Below, piece after piece: positions 43,766 to 52,870 of a stretch of 55,324 nucleotides of DNA (its first letter is position 1; the number at the start of each line of letters is the position of its first letter). The DNA is taken from the NCBI RefSeq assembly GCF_016428915.1, contig NZ_JAELTP010000028.1, positions 1 to 55,324 on the forward strand. Reading direction: 5' to 3'. A program made the position numbers and the translations under genes. Under the pieces are notes generated by a model. That model was not told the DNA's origin, did no database searches, and was given only the letters and a program-made list of their open reading frames with translations. The DNA comes from Pandoraea sp. ASV26. GTDB taxonomy: Bacteria; Pseudomonadota; Gammaproteobacteria; Burkholderiales; Burkholderiaceae.

Positions 43766-44710
43766 ATGACAGAAGCCACAGCGCTGCCGCAGACGCTAGA
43801 ACAACTCAACACGCTGCTGCGTGAGCGCTATTCCCAGCTCAGCCCGCAATTCCAGGCGGGCGCGCGTTTCCTGCTCGATCATCCGCAACGCGTGCCGATC
43901 AGCTCCATGCGCGCGATTGCCGCCGAGGCCGGCGTGCAACCGGCGACGTTCGTGCGGCTCGCCCAGCATCTCGGGTTCGACGGCTGGCATGGGCTGCGGG
44001 AACTGTTTCTCGAATCGATCCGGCTCGGGCCGCAGCCGTACGCGAGTCGCGCGCGTCAGGTGATTCGCGAAGGCGACGCCGCACGCATGGTGCCCGAGAT
44101 GTTCCGTGTGCAGCACAACAATCTCGATCTGACCGAAGCCGGTGCGAACCCATCGCTCGGGGCCGCCGTCGATCTGCTTGCGAATGCAGGCACCGTGCAT
44201 GTGGCGGGCTTTCGCGCCTGCTTCCCCATCGCGTTCACGTTTCAGTACGTCTATCGACTGTTCCGCCCGACGGTGCATCTGATTCGCGGCGAAGCCGGCA
44301 CACTGGAGATGGAGTTGCGCGCGCTCTCGGCACGCGACGTGGTGGTCGTCATCAGCTTCGCGCCGTATTCGAACGAAGCGCTGATCGTTGCGCGCGCGGC
44401 GCGAGCCGCGGGTGCCCGCGTACTTGCCCTCACCGACTCCACCGTCTCGCCGCTCGCGCTCGACGCCGACGTGACGGTGCTCTTCTCGCATGAGAGCCCG
44501 TCGTTCTTCCCGTCGATCACGGCGGGGATTGCGGTGGTCGAGACGCTCGTGGAAATGCTGCTCGCCCGCAAAGGACGCGGCGCGGTGCGCGCGCTGGAAC
44601 TGGCCGAAGACCAGTTGCACGGCACCGGCGCGTACGTCGTCAGCCCGGCCGGGGGCGCGGGAAACAGCGGCGGTGGCGCAAGGGGTGGGCGCGTCAAACC
44701 GGACGCGTGA
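43766..44710 (+). CDS. MurR/RpiR-family transcriptional regulator (HTH + SIS)
   Basis: 314 residues. N-terminal HTH_6 domain (about 10-85: LLDHPQRVPISSMRAIAAEAGVQPATFVRLAQHLG) and a SIS sugar-isomerase-fold ligand domain (about 125-260, VHVAGFRACFPIAFTFQYVY, VVVISFAPYSNEALIVARAARAAGARV). Divergent from the aminotransferase/BKACE pair, so likely its controller. A glycine-rich tail ends the protein, and its last 17 bases overlap the convergent MFS gene. Confidence 0.9.
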   Translation: MTEATALPQTLEQLNTLLRERYSQLSPQFQAGARFLLDHPQRVPISSMRAIAAEAGVQPATFVRLAQHLGFDGWHGLRELFLESIRLGPQPYASRARQVIREGDAARMVPEMFRVQHNNLDLTEAGANPSLGAAVDLLANAGTVHVAGFRACFPIAFTFQYVYRLFRPTVHLIRGEAGTLEMELRALSARDVVVVISFAPYSNEALIVARAARAAGARVLALTDSTVSPLALDADVTVLFSHESPSFFPSITAGIAVVETLVEMLLARKGRGAVRALELAEDQLHGTGAYVVSPAGGAGNSGGGARGGRVKPDA

Positions 44711-45923
44711 GCGATGCCGTCTTGTGACGTAGCGTCAGCGCAAGGGCGACGCTGCCCGCGATGAGCGCCGCAGTGAACAGCGCCAGGGCCACAGGCATGC
44801 CGAAGTGGTCGGCGAGCCAGCCGCTCGTGACCACGGGCACCGAAAACCCGAAGTACGCGAACAGGAAGTACCCCGCCGCCGCACGTGCGCGCAACGCAGG
44901 CGCGACCGCGGCATTGACCGCCGCCAGACCGCCCAGATACGTGAAGCCATAGCACGCCGAACTCGCGATGGCAGCCCCTACGAGCAATGCGGGCAGATTC
45001 GCGTACGTCACGCCCAATGCGAGCACGACAAAGCCGAGCGGCACGGGCACAAGACCGATACGTACCGCGCGCACCGGCGCCATGCGTCGCGCCGCCGGTT
45101 GAAACAGCAATCCCGTGGAGATGACGAAGAACGTGGCGAATCCCGCCCACGCCGCATGCCCATGCGCGGCCAGCGCCGCCGGCACAACGCCGATGACCAC
45201 GCCCACGGCAGCCCACGCGAGAAGAATCGCCACCCCCAGCGGCACGGTGCCGGGGGCGAGCACCGGCCAGCGCAACCACGGCACGTTCGGGTGACGCGCA
45301 GGGGCGGGAAGTGCCGCCACCGCGAGGGCCGCCACGAGGGCCAGCGGCGGATAGACCCAGAGGCTCAGCGGCGGGAACGTCGAAGGCGCCACAACGAGGC
45401 ACACGCCCGTGAAAAGCGCGCCTGCACCGAAGCCGAGCGACGTGGCCGCCGCGACAAGTGCGGCGCCACGGGTGGCGGCATCGTCTCGATCGCCATACAA
45501 CTCCGTCATGAACGCGGTACCGCTGCCCGCCACGAGACCCGTCGCCACACCGTAACAGGCCCGCGCACCGCCGAGTCCGACAAGTGTCGGCCAACGCAGC
45601 GTCAGCCATGTCCCCGCCAGACCGAGCAGCAACGCGATCGCCAGCGGCAAACGACGTCCCACGCGATCGGACAATCCGGCTAGCAACAGCAACGTCGGCA
45701 CGAGCGCGCCGACGTAACACGCGAAGGCAAGCGCCTGCGCGCCCGTGCCCGAACCGCTCGCCGCCGCATAGTGCGGCACCAGCGGCGCTTGCAGATTGAC
45801 GGCAAACGTCACGAGGAAAAGCTGGAGCGCGAGCAGCGGGATCGCCCGGCGAGCTCTCGCTCGGTGAGACGGGCGATTCGCTTCGTCAATGGAGACGGCG
45901 TGGCTTGGCATGCGGTGAACCAT
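44694..45923 (-). CDS. MFS transporter, drug/efflux type
   Basis: 409 residues with about twelve membrane segments. Loop motif GLSDRVGRRLPLAIALLLGL is the MFS signature between helices 2 and 3. Low charge and repeated small residues are typical of efflux-type members. ATG 45923 is taken; an ATG at 45911 would shorten it by four residues. It is divergent from a MocR regulator with three CAATT half-sites between them, so the pair is probably functionally linked. Substrate unknown. Confidence 0.85.
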   Translation of the reverse strand: MVHRMPSHAVSIDEANRPSHRARARRAIPLLALQLFLVTFAVNLQAPLVPHYAAASGSGTGAQALAFACYVGALVPTLLLLAGLSDRVGRRLPLAIALLLGLAGTWLTLRWPTLVGLGGARACYGVATGLVAGSGTAFMTELYGDRDDAATRGAALVAAATSLGFGAGALFTGVCLVVAPSTFPPLSLWVYPPLALVAALAVAALPAPARHPNVPWLRWPVLAPGTVPLGVAILLAWAAVGVVIGVVPAALAAHGHAAWAGFATFFVISTGLLFQPAARRMAPVRAVRIGLVPVPLGFVVLALGVTYANLPALLVGAAIASSACYGFTYLGGLAAVNAAVAPALRARAAAGYFLFAYFGFSVPVVTSGWLADHFGMPVALALFTAALIAGSVALALTLRHKTASLTRPV

Positions 45924-46000
45924 GGAAAGAAGGCTGTGAATTGGCGCGGCGGGCGGGGGCGCTACACGGTCTTCAGTATTGCTACCGCGCCATTCCAGTG

Positions 46001-46029
46001 CAATTATTGAATTGTCCTGAGATCAATTC
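46001..46029. promoter_or_regulatory. Candidate MocR operator
   Basis: Three CAATT/AATTG half-sites: CAATT (46001), GAATTG (46009-46014) and CAATTC (46024-46029). The last two form a perfect 6-bp inverted repeat with a 9-base spacer, directly before the MocR start at 46040 and divergent from the MFS gene. Confidence 0.55.
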
Positions 46030-46039
46030 CCCTTTGCGC

Positions 46040-47404
46040 ATGGCAGCTCCGGCCCGTTATCTCGATCACGTCGAACGTCTTGCCGACGCCATCACGTCTG
46101 GCGAGCTCGCGTCGGGCACACGTCTGCCGCCGCAGCGCGATTACGCCGACGTTCACGGGCTCGCGGTCTCCACCGTCACCCGGATCTACGCCGAACTGGC
46201 GCGACGCGGCCTCGCCGTCGGCGAAGTGGGACGCGGCACCTTCGTGCGCTCACCGGCCGTGGGCGCCGCCGCCGCGTTCGCGCAGTGGGCCCCGGCGCCG
46301 GGGGCGCTCGGGGGCGTCGATCTGGCGTTCAACTACCCCGTACTGCCCGAGCAGGCGGACGCGTTCCGGCAGGCGTTGCGGGAGACGGCGTCTGGCGGCG
46401 ACCTGAGTGCGTTGCTGACGCACACGCCGCACGACGGGCATCCATCCGACCGGCGCGCGGCGGCGCAATGGCTGTCCCGGCGAGATGGCGTGAGCGTCTC
46501 GCCCGATGCGCTGGTCGTCTGCGCAGGCGGTCAGCATGCCCTCGACGTCCTGCAACTGGCGTTGTGCCGTGCAGGGGAGCCGGTCGCGGTCGAAGCGTTG
46601 ACGTATCCGGGCTGGAAAGCGCTCGCGGCCCTTCGCGACGTGCCGCTCGTTGCCGTGTCGATGAACGCCGACGGACTCGATCCGTTCGCACTCGACGCGG
46701 CATGTCGCGCGCACGCGGGGCGTCTGCGCGTCGTCTACACGATGCCGACGCTGCATAACCCGCTGGGCAGCGTGATGCCGCTCGCGCAACGGCTGGCGCT
46801 GGTGGAAGTGGCGCGGCGTCATGACTTGCTGCTGGTGGAAGACAGTGCCTACGGCTTTCTCGTCGCCGACGCGCCGCCACCGCTTCGTCTGCTCGCGCCC
46901 GAGCGCACCTTCGAGGTTTGCAGTCTGTCCAAGCCGGGGGCGCCGGGGTTGCGCATCGCTTATCTGGTGGCGCCGGCTGCGCTGCTGCCGCGCGTGCATG
47001 CCGCGATGCGGGCGAGCGTGTGGAGCGCCGCGCCGTTGATGGCGCAACTGGCGTCGCGTTGGCTCGACGACGGCACCCTCGATCGCTGGATCGCGGACAA
47101 GCGGGCGTTGGCTCAGCGGCGTCAGGCGATCGCGCAGGCTTGCTTCGCCGGTCTGGGCGCGACGGGATATGCGGCGGCGTTCCATCTGCTGCTGCCCGTG
47201 CCCGCCCCCATGCGCTGCGACGACGTCGTAGACATGCTGCAAACGCGCGGCATTGCGCTCACGCCCGTCGATGCGTTCGCCGCGCCGGGGCAGGCAGCGC
47301 CGGCCGCCATTCGCGTCGCCCTTGGCTCGCCCGCGAGCGACGCCACGCTGCGAGCCGCCCTCCGGCAAATCGCCGATGTCCTGAGCGCCGCGGCTCGCCG
47401 ATGA
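46040..47404 (+). CDS. MocR-family regulator (GntR winged helix fused to aminotransferase fold)
   Basis: 454 residues. HTH at about 10-70 (LADAITSGELASGTRLPPQRDYADVHGLAVSTVTRIYAEL), linker, then a class I aminotransferase-like domain with PLP lysine Lys298 in CSLSKPGAPGLR and YTMPTLHNPLGSVM. Such proteins bind PLP or an amine ligand to control genes of vitamin B6, GABA, taurine or amine transport. Divergent from an MFS carrier. ATG 46040 is preferred to an earlier in-frame start at 45905. Confidence 0.92.
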   Translation: MAAPARYLDHVERLADAITSGELASGTRLPPQRDYADVHGLAVSTVTRIYAELARRGLAVGEVGRGTFVRSPAVGAAAAFAQWAPAPGALGGVDLAFNYPVLPEQADAFRQALRETASGGDLSALLTHTPHDGHPSDRRAAAQWLSRRDGVSVSPDALVVCAGGQHALDVLQLALCRAGEPVAVEALTYPGWKALAALRDVPLVAVSMNADGLDPFALDAACRAHAGRLRVVYTMPTLHNPLGSVMPLAQRLALVEVARRHDLLLVEDSAYGFLVADAPPPLRLLAPERTFEVCSLSKPGAPGLRIAYLVAPAALLPRVHAAMRASVWSAAPLMAQLASRWLDDGTLDRWIADKRALAQRRQAIAQACFAGLGATGYAAAFHLLLPVPAPMRCDDVVDMLQTRGIALTPVDAFAAPGQAAPAAIRVALGSPASDATLRAALRQIADVLSAAARR

Positions 47405-47577
47405 CTTGCCGATGACTTGCCGATGACGCAACTATGACTCGCCGATGACCCGCCGGGATGACGCCGCAGCCGGTTTCTTTTATGATCGACGTGCTCCCTG
47501 CGGCCGGAGCGTCGACGCAAGCCCCGACGCGGCCTCGCGCAGGAATCTTCCCCTGTCGACAATCTCAAGGACTCCGA

Positions 47578-48003
47578 ATGTCGCATACTCATTTGTCGCG
47601 TGCCCGCCGGATCGCGCTTGGCACGACGCTTGGCGCGGCGCTCGTCATCAGCGCCGGTATGGCCGCGCCTGCATTTGCCGCCTCCAATCTCATGTTCATG
47701 AGCAACTCGCCGCTGGCCTACATGAAAAAGGCCGACAACGAGTCGCTCGCCAAGGCGGCCAACGACGCCCTGACCAACAAGCAGGACAACGAAACCGTCG
47801 AGTGGACCAACAAGGGCACGCGCAACCCCGTGGCCATCACGGCGCAGATCACGCCGACCAATACCCAGAAGGACGACACCAAGACCTGCCGCGACCTGAT
47901 CGTGCTGCTCGGCGCGAAGGGGCAGGAAGTCACGCTCAAGTTGCCCACCTGCAAGAAGGGCGACGCTGGCCGTTGGGAACTGCAAAAGCGCAGCACGCCG
48001 TAA
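47578..48003 (+). CDS. Small secreted protein of unknown function
   Basis: 141 residues. Signal peptide 1-34 (RARRIALGTTLGAALVISAG, cleavage near AFAA). AAGGA six bases before ATG 47578. The mature part carries NKQDNETVEWTNKGT, then two Cys residues (TCRDL and TCKKG) that could form a disulfide, with a stretch resembling RT0821/Lpp0805-type surface proteins only weakly. Likely periplasmic or surface; function not recognised. A two-way terminator follows. Confidence 0.8.
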   Translation: MSHTHLSRARRIALGTTLGAALVISAGMAAPAFAASNLMFMSNSPLAYMKKADNESLAKAANDALTNKQDNETVEWTNKGTRNPVAITAQITPTNTQKDDTKTCRDLIVLLGAKGQEVTLKLPTCKKGDAGRWELQKRSTP

Positions 48004-48030
48004 TCACCCCGCCGTCGCCGTCAGCAGACG

Positions 48031-48068
48031 AAAAAACGCCGGTCCCGAAACTTCGGACCGGCGTTCTT
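48031..48068. terminator. Bidirectional terminator
   Basis: Hairpin of about 13 bp with one bulged C (48035-48048 with 48052-48065), A-rich on the left and TTCTTC on the right, between convergent genes. Confidence 0.8.
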
Positions 48069-48117
48069 CATTGCGTCACCGGTGCGCGGGCACCGGCGAA
48101 TCCTGCGCAGCGCGATG

Positions 48118-49353
48118 TCAGGCCGCCGCCATCTTCTTTTTGCCTTCGACGTCCGGCAACAGAATCGTCACGATACCCAACAGCGGCAGATAGGCACACA
48201 CGTGGTAGACGAAGTCGATGCTCGTCGCATCGGCCAGTTGCCCGAGCACAGCGGCGCCCACGCCCCCCATCCCGAACGCAAAGCCGAAGAACAGCCCCGA
48301 CACGGTACCGACCTTGCCCGGAATCAGCTCCTGCGCATAGACGAGAATCGCCGAGAACGCCGAGGCGAGGATCAGGCCGATCGCCACCGTCAGAATGCCG
48401 GTCCAGAAGAGATTGGCGTACGGCAGCATCAGCGTGAACGGTGCGGCACCAAGGATCGAACCCCAGATCACATATTTGCGGCCGATCTTGTCGCCCAGCG
48501 GGCCGCCGATCATCGTGCCGGCCGCCACCGCGAACAGGAACACGAACAGATGCACCTGCGCGCTTTGCACCGACACGTGGAACTTGCTGATCAGATAGAA
48601 CGTGAAGTAGCTGCTGATGCTCGCGAGGTAGAAGTATTTCGAGAAGATCAGCACCAGCAAAATGCCGATGGCGAACATCACCTTGCCGCGCGACAGATGC
48701 GCGTGGCCGCCACGACGCGCTGCCGGCTTGCCCTTGCTCGCAGCGCGTTGCGCGGCGTACCAGCGGCTGACCTGAAACAGCACGAAGATCGCCACGAGCG
48801 CCGCCAGGGAAAACCACGCCACACTGCCACGGCCGTGCGGCGCAATGATCAGCGCAGCAAGCAAGGGGCCGAGCGACGAGCCGACATTACCGCCGACCTG
48901 GAAGAACGATTGCGCCATGCCGTGGCGTCCGCCCGAGGCCATGCGCGCCACGCGCGACGACTCCGGATGGAACACCGACGAGCCCATGCCGACGAGCGCA
49001 GCGGCCACCAGCAACACGCCGAAGTTCGGCGCGACGGCCAGCAGCAGCAGACCCACGAGCGTGAAGCCCATGCCGACCGGCAGCGAATACGGCTTCGGAT
49101 GCTTGTCGGTGTATAGGCCCACGACCGGTTGCAGCAGCGACGCAGTGATCTGATACGTCAGCGTAATCAGACCGACCTGGCCGAAGCTCAGGCCGAAACT
49201 CGCCTTGAGTAGCGGGTAGATCGCCAGAATCAACGACTGAATCATGTCGTTGAGCAAATGGGAGAAGCTGATCGCAGACAGCACGCGGAACGCGGCGCCC
49301 TGCGCTGCCGGCGCGGAGGCGCCGGGAAGGGACGTTGCAGGTTGACTCGACAT
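48118..49353 (-). CDS. fsr: MFS efflux transporter, fosmidomycin-resistance (Fsr) family
   Basis: 411 residues with twelve membrane segments. Fsr-type signatures: SFSHLLNDMIQSLILAIYPLL at the start, ASLLQPVVGLYTDKHPKPYSLP, and GMGSSVFHPESSRVARMASGGRHG, the last very characteristic. The E. coli relative exports fosmidomycin; the natural substrate is unknown. A basic loop (about 200-220) divides the two halves. Confidence 0.92.
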   Translation of the reverse strand: MSSQPATSLPGASAPAAQGAAFRVLSAISFSHLLNDMIQSLILAIYPLLKASFGLSFGQVGLITLTYQITASLLQPVVGLYTDKHPKPYSLPVGMGFTLVGLLLLAVAPNFGVLLVAAALVGMGSSVFHPESSRVARMASGGRHGMAQSFFQVGGNVGSSLGPLLAALIIAPHGRGSVAWFSLAALVAIFVLFQVSRWYAAQRAASKGKPAARRGGHAHLSRGKVMFAIGILLVLIFSKYFYLASISSYFTFYLISKFHVSVQSAQVHLFVFLFAVAAGTMIGGPLGDKIGRKYVIWGSILGAAPFTLMLPYANLFWTGILTVAIGLILASAFSAILVYAQELIPGKVGTVSGLFFGFAFGMGGVGAAVLGQLADATSIDFVYHVCAYLPLLGIVTILLPDVEGKKKMAAA

Positions 49354-49761
49354 GGGATGGAAGATTTACATCAAAGGCTTTGGAAAAGGCGCAATGTCCG
49401 GCAGCTTTCGTCCTCCTATGCACGAAAGTTGGGATTTATCCCATTTCTGACCGGAAATTTAATGAGTGAAGTGTAGAGCATGCGTAAATAGTCGTTACGC
49501 CAACTTTTGTCGCGATTCCGCCATCCCAGCCCACCGCTGTGTGCGTACTAAAAAACGACCCAAAGCGCTCGGCAGGGGGTCCCGAAGGGCGCTAAGGCAG
49601 TCTGCCGTCTAACCGGTCGACCGCCCGTCCACAGGGGTTGTCCGGGTTTATCGGGCGTTGGACACCGTCAGGGATTGGTGTAGAGTCAATTCACGAGTTG
49701 TGCCGTGCAACACAAAAAGCACACGCAAGGGCCCCACTCTTTCCTTGGTTGACAGCAAAAC
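49354..49761. other. Intergenic region between Fsr and EAL genes
   Basis: 408 bases between divergent genes. A 7-bp inverted repeat CTTTCGT-N10-ACGAAAG lies at 49405-49428 on the fsr side. The rest (49500-49720) is GC-rich with no gene or RNA I recognise. Confidence 0.45.
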
Positions 49762-51387
49762 ATGATTCAACACTCCAGAGTCGTGCAGTGGCTGGTGACC
49801 GGGCTTGTCGTGACGGTGACCCTTCTTGTCGTCCTCTTTCTCGGCTGGCTGCGCGTCTATCACGTGTCGCAGGAAGTTCTGCAAGAGGAAGCCCTTCGCC
49901 AGCGCGACGCGCTCGAGCGCATCGTCGATCGGGCCGACACTACCCTTCAGGGCGCCGCTGGCTGGGTCGGGCGAAGTTGCAGCGAAGTCAGCAGCTCGCT
50001 CCAGGCCGCAGGCACGCTCAGTCCCTATTTCCGCTCGATCTGGCTCGTCTCTCACGGGAAGATGTATTGCTCGTCGGTGATTCGTTCGGACGAGGCCATC
50101 GATATGCCCCTGCCGGGCGAACTGGTGCCGTTGCTCACGGGCACGCGAGCCATGTTCGTGGGTAGCACCCCGTATGTCCGCGACTCGCCCGCGTTGGCGA
50201 TATTCGTGCCGACCTCCGCCACCGACGGCGTGCTGGGGTTTATTGACGGGGTGTATCTCACCGAATCCCTGCACAGCGTCAAGAACAGCGATCTCCAATG
50301 GACGTCAATGACCATCGGCAATTTGTCGCTGACGTCGGAAGGGCCCAGGCTCGAATCTGCCGGTGTTGCAACGCGTGGCGCGCAAGTCACTCTCGGATCG
50401 GAGCTCTTTACGACGTCGCTTGCAGGCAGTCCGTCGCTGACGTGGTCGTTGATCTCGAATTACGCGCCCGTCTTCCTTTCTTTCGGCGCGGTGATCGCGC
50501 TGCTGCTCGGCATCATGACGTTCCGCCATCTCGGCCCGGCGCAGTTCATGCGCCGGCAGATCGCGCTGGGCATCAAGCGCAATGAATTCAAGGTCTACTA
50601 CCAGCCCGTGATGGAACTGGCCACGGGGCGTTGCGCTGGCTGCGAGGCGCTGATGCGTTGGCATCATCCGGAAGCCGGACTGGTTCGCCCCGACGCCTTC
50701 ATCCCCATCGCGGAAGGTAACGGCCTGATCGTCGAACTGACGCGCTCGCTGCTCAAGCAGATTCGCAACGACGTCTCACGCGGCGCCTTGCCGCAAGGGC
50801 TTCATGTCGGCATCAATCTGGCGGAGCGGCACTTGCGCGACACGACCATCGTGCATGACATCGAACGCTATTACGGGTCGTTGAACAGCACGTATCCGCT
50901 CGTGGCCGAGATTACCGAGCGCTATGTGATTCGTGACACGGCGGCAGCGCGCAACGTGATGGCGGAACTTCGGCGACGCGGCATCGAAACGGCATTGGAC
51001 GACTTCGGCGCCGAGAACAATTCCATCGGCTACCTGAAGCGCTACGACTTCGATTATCTGAAGATCGACAAGGAATTCCTGCCCGTTACCGAAGACGATG
51101 TCGTCACGCGCAACATCTGCGATTCGATCATCCACATGGCAGGGCGCATGGGCATGATGATCGTGGCGGAAGGTGTCGAGAACGAGATGCAGGCGAATTA
51201 TCTGCGCGAGCGCAATGTCACCTATGCACAGGGGTATCTCTACGCGCGGCCGATTTCGTTCGACGAGTTCGTGCAATTCGCGATTACCCACGCGGGCATG
51301 GGGCTCACGGCAGTGAAGTCGACATCGGCAACGGTCTCGTCGTCGACCACGTCTGCCACGTCTGCCACGCAGCACAAAGCGGGTTGA
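49762..51387 (+). CDS. CSS-motif and EAL-domain cyclic-di-GMP phosphodiesterase
   Basis: 541 residues. First membrane segment about 10-30; a periplasmic CSS domain with the CSS signature near 104-106 (YCSSVIR); second membrane segment about 235-256; cytoplasmic EAL domain from about 265. Catalytic residues look intact: Glu in CEALMRW, Asn in GINLAERHL, Glu in EITER, Asp pair in LDDFG, Lys in LKIDKEF, Glu in AEGVE. Loop 6 after DDFG reads AENNS instead of TGYSS. It should cut c-di-GMP to pGpG; redox state of the CSS cysteines may control it. Confidence 0.92.
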   Translation: MIQHSRVVQWLVTGLVVTVTLLVVLFLGWLRVYHVSQEVLQEEALRQRDALERIVDRADTTLQGAAGWVGRSCSEVSSSLQAAGTLSPYFRSIWLVSHGKMYCSSVIRSDEAIDMPLPGELVPLLTGTRAMFVGSTPYVRDSPALAIFVPTSATDGVLGFIDGVYLTESLHSVKNSDLQWTSMTIGNLSLTSEGPRLESAGVATRGAQVTLGSELFTTSLAGSPSLTWSLISNYAPVFLSFGAVIALLLGIMTFRHLGPAQFMRRQIALGIKRNEFKVYYQPVMELATGRCAGCEALMRWHHPEAGLVRPDAFIPIAEGNGLIVELTRSLLKQIRNDVSRGALPQGLHVGINLAERHLRDTTIVHDIERYYGSLNSTYPLVAEITERYVIRDTAAARNVMAELRRRGIETALDDFGAENNSIGYLKRYDFDYLKIDKEFLPVTEDDVVTRNICDSIIHMAGRMGMMIVAEGVENEMQANYLRERNVTYAQGYLYARPISFDEFVQFAITHAGMGLTAVKSTSATVSSSTTSATSATQHKAG

Positions 51388-51404
51388 ACACCGCAGTCAC
51401 AGCG

Positions 51405-51443
51405 AAAACGCCAGGCCGGAAAACACCACCGGCCGGGCGTTTT
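51405..51443. terminator. Bidirectional terminator after the EAL gene
   Basis: A 15-bp stem with one mismatch (51405-51419 with 51429-51443), flanked by AAAA and TTTT, shared by the EAL gene and the convergent small gene. Confidence 0.85.
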
Positions 51444-51465
51444 GTCTGACGGCACTGCGATGAGG

Positions 51466-51702
51466 TCAGAAGACCAACTGCGGCATGTTGCTGCGTGGTG
51501 CGGGCGCAGCGGCCGCCCGCGTGCTGTCCCTCATTTCGGCGCGCAGCAACCACAATCGCTGTGCAACGAAACTTCTGAAGCGCATTTCACCCGCGGAGAA
51601 AGAGATTTGCATCTGATGTCGCTTGCCGTTGGGCAGCGTGCGAACCAGACGATAGTATCGAGCCCCGTCAACCGTTTCCTTGATATTCCTGACGCGCATC
51701 AT
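51466..51702 (-). CDS. Small conserved-looking protein of unknown function
   Basis: 78 residues from ATG 51702, with a weak purine-rich site (GGGG) upstream; the second ATG at 51699 is an alternative. Basic and beta-rich at first (RVRNIKETVDGARYYRLVRTL, MQISFSAGEMRFRSF), then a helix and an Ala/Pro tail. No motif recognised. The convergent terminator next to its stop supports a real gene. The frame extends upstream to TTG 51804 but that part has poor coding character. Confidence 0.55.
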   Translation of the reverse strand: MMRVRNIKETVDGARYYRLVRTLPNGKRHQMQISFSAGEMRFRSFVAQRLWLLRAEMRDSTRAAAAPAPRSNMPQLVF

Positions 51703-51991
51703 TTCACCCCGTTTCTGTTGTGTCAGGTGAGTCGGCACTTCGGCAAACGTCGCATTCCCGGTCAATTCACGTCGAAACTGAACTTCCGCCTGACGCGACA
51801 CCAACCGGCTTGGGGGGGCATGCGGCGAAATTCAATGTAGAGTAGAAACGTCCCCCATTCGTCCCCCAAGATGATGGCCAAAGCGCGCTTCGTTGGTGCG
51901 CCGCAACAGCTTTGCGTCTAGCGCTGACCTGCACTAGTTAGCTCGCTTTCTAAAATACGGCCACCCAAGGAGTCTGACCGATAAAATTATT

Positions 51992-52843
51992 ATGGTTTGC
52001 GAACCTTCTTCAACGCAGGAAAGCATTTCGCGCAACGACATGGATGAATCGCTTCAAGTCAGTGGCTCACTTTGGCTACATCGCGGCAACTCGTCGCTTG
52101 GCGGCCAGGCCCGGATTGCGCTGCTCGAACAGATTGCCGCGCACGGATCGATCACGGCCGCCGCGAAGGCAGCAGGCATGAGTTACAAGGCCGCGTGGGA
52201 TGCCGTGGATGCCATGAACCAACTCGCCGGCGAGCCGCTGGTGGCGCGCAGCGCCGGCGGGCGCGGCGGTGGCGGCACGCGCCTGACCGCTCGCGGCACG
52301 AAGCTCGTGGCGGCGTTCCGGGCGGTGGAAGTGGCGCAGCGGCAATTCCTCGCGCGCGTGGCCAACGATCTGGAGCATTTCGACGAACAGTGGCCCGTCA
52401 TCGCGCGTCTCGGCCTGCAAACCAGTGCGCGCAATCAGTTGCACGGCACGATTACCGACATTCGGCGTTGCGGCGTGAACGACGAAGTCACGCTAACGTT
52501 GCCAGGCGGCGAAGCCATCACCGCCTCGCTCACCCATCACAGCACGCAGACGTTGGGACTCGCCGTGGGCGGCGATGCGTTCGCGCTCATCAAGGCGCCG
52601 TGGATCGACGTTGCGCGTGGCGCAGATCTCGCGGGACTGCCAACGGCGAACCGGCTGCCGGGCACGGTCGACGCCATCACCGACGACGCCGGACAAGCCG
52701 AAGTCATTCTGGCGTTGCCCGGCGGCAGCCGGCTCGCCGCGGTCCTGCCGCGCGACACGCTGGCGGCTCGCGGACTGACGGTAGGGGTTGGCGCAACGGC
52801 CGCATTCGCGGCCGCCAGTGTCATCGTGGGGGTGATGGCCTGA
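51992..52843 (+). CDS. ModE-like molybdate-responsive regulator (HTH + two TOBE/Mop domains)
   Basis: 283 residues from ATG 51992; ATG 52040 is a possible shorter start. N-terminal LysR-like helix-turn-helix (about 35-130: LLEQIAAHGSITAAAKAAGMSYKAAWDAVDAMN is the ModE pattern) and two Mop-type repeats (about 148-210 and 220-283; SARNQLHGTITDI and ANRLPGTVDAITDD) that bind molybdate or tungstate. Normally represses modABC; no molybdate transporter is adjacent here. Confidence 0.88.
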   Translation: MVCEPSSTQESISRNDMDESLQVSGSLWLHRGNSSLGGQARIALLEQIAAHGSITAAAKAAGMSYKAAWDAVDAMNQLAGEPLVARSAGGRGGGGTRLTARGTKLVAAFRAVEVAQRQFLARVANDLEHFDEQWPVIARLGLQTSARNQLHGTITDIRRCGVNDEVTLTLPGGEAITASLTHHSTQTLGLAVGGDAFALIKAPWIDVARGADLAGLPTANRLPGTVDAITDDAGQAEVILALPGGSRLAAVLPRDTLAARGLTVGVGATAAFAAASVIVGVMA

Positions 52844-52870
52844 CGCTCACGCGTCAGACCATCAAGCGCG

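Noticed and set aside
49500-49720. Possible structured RNA between Fsr and EAL genes
   Set aside because: GC-rich with short self-complementary runs only; no tRNA cloverleaf or known riboswitch core could be drawn.
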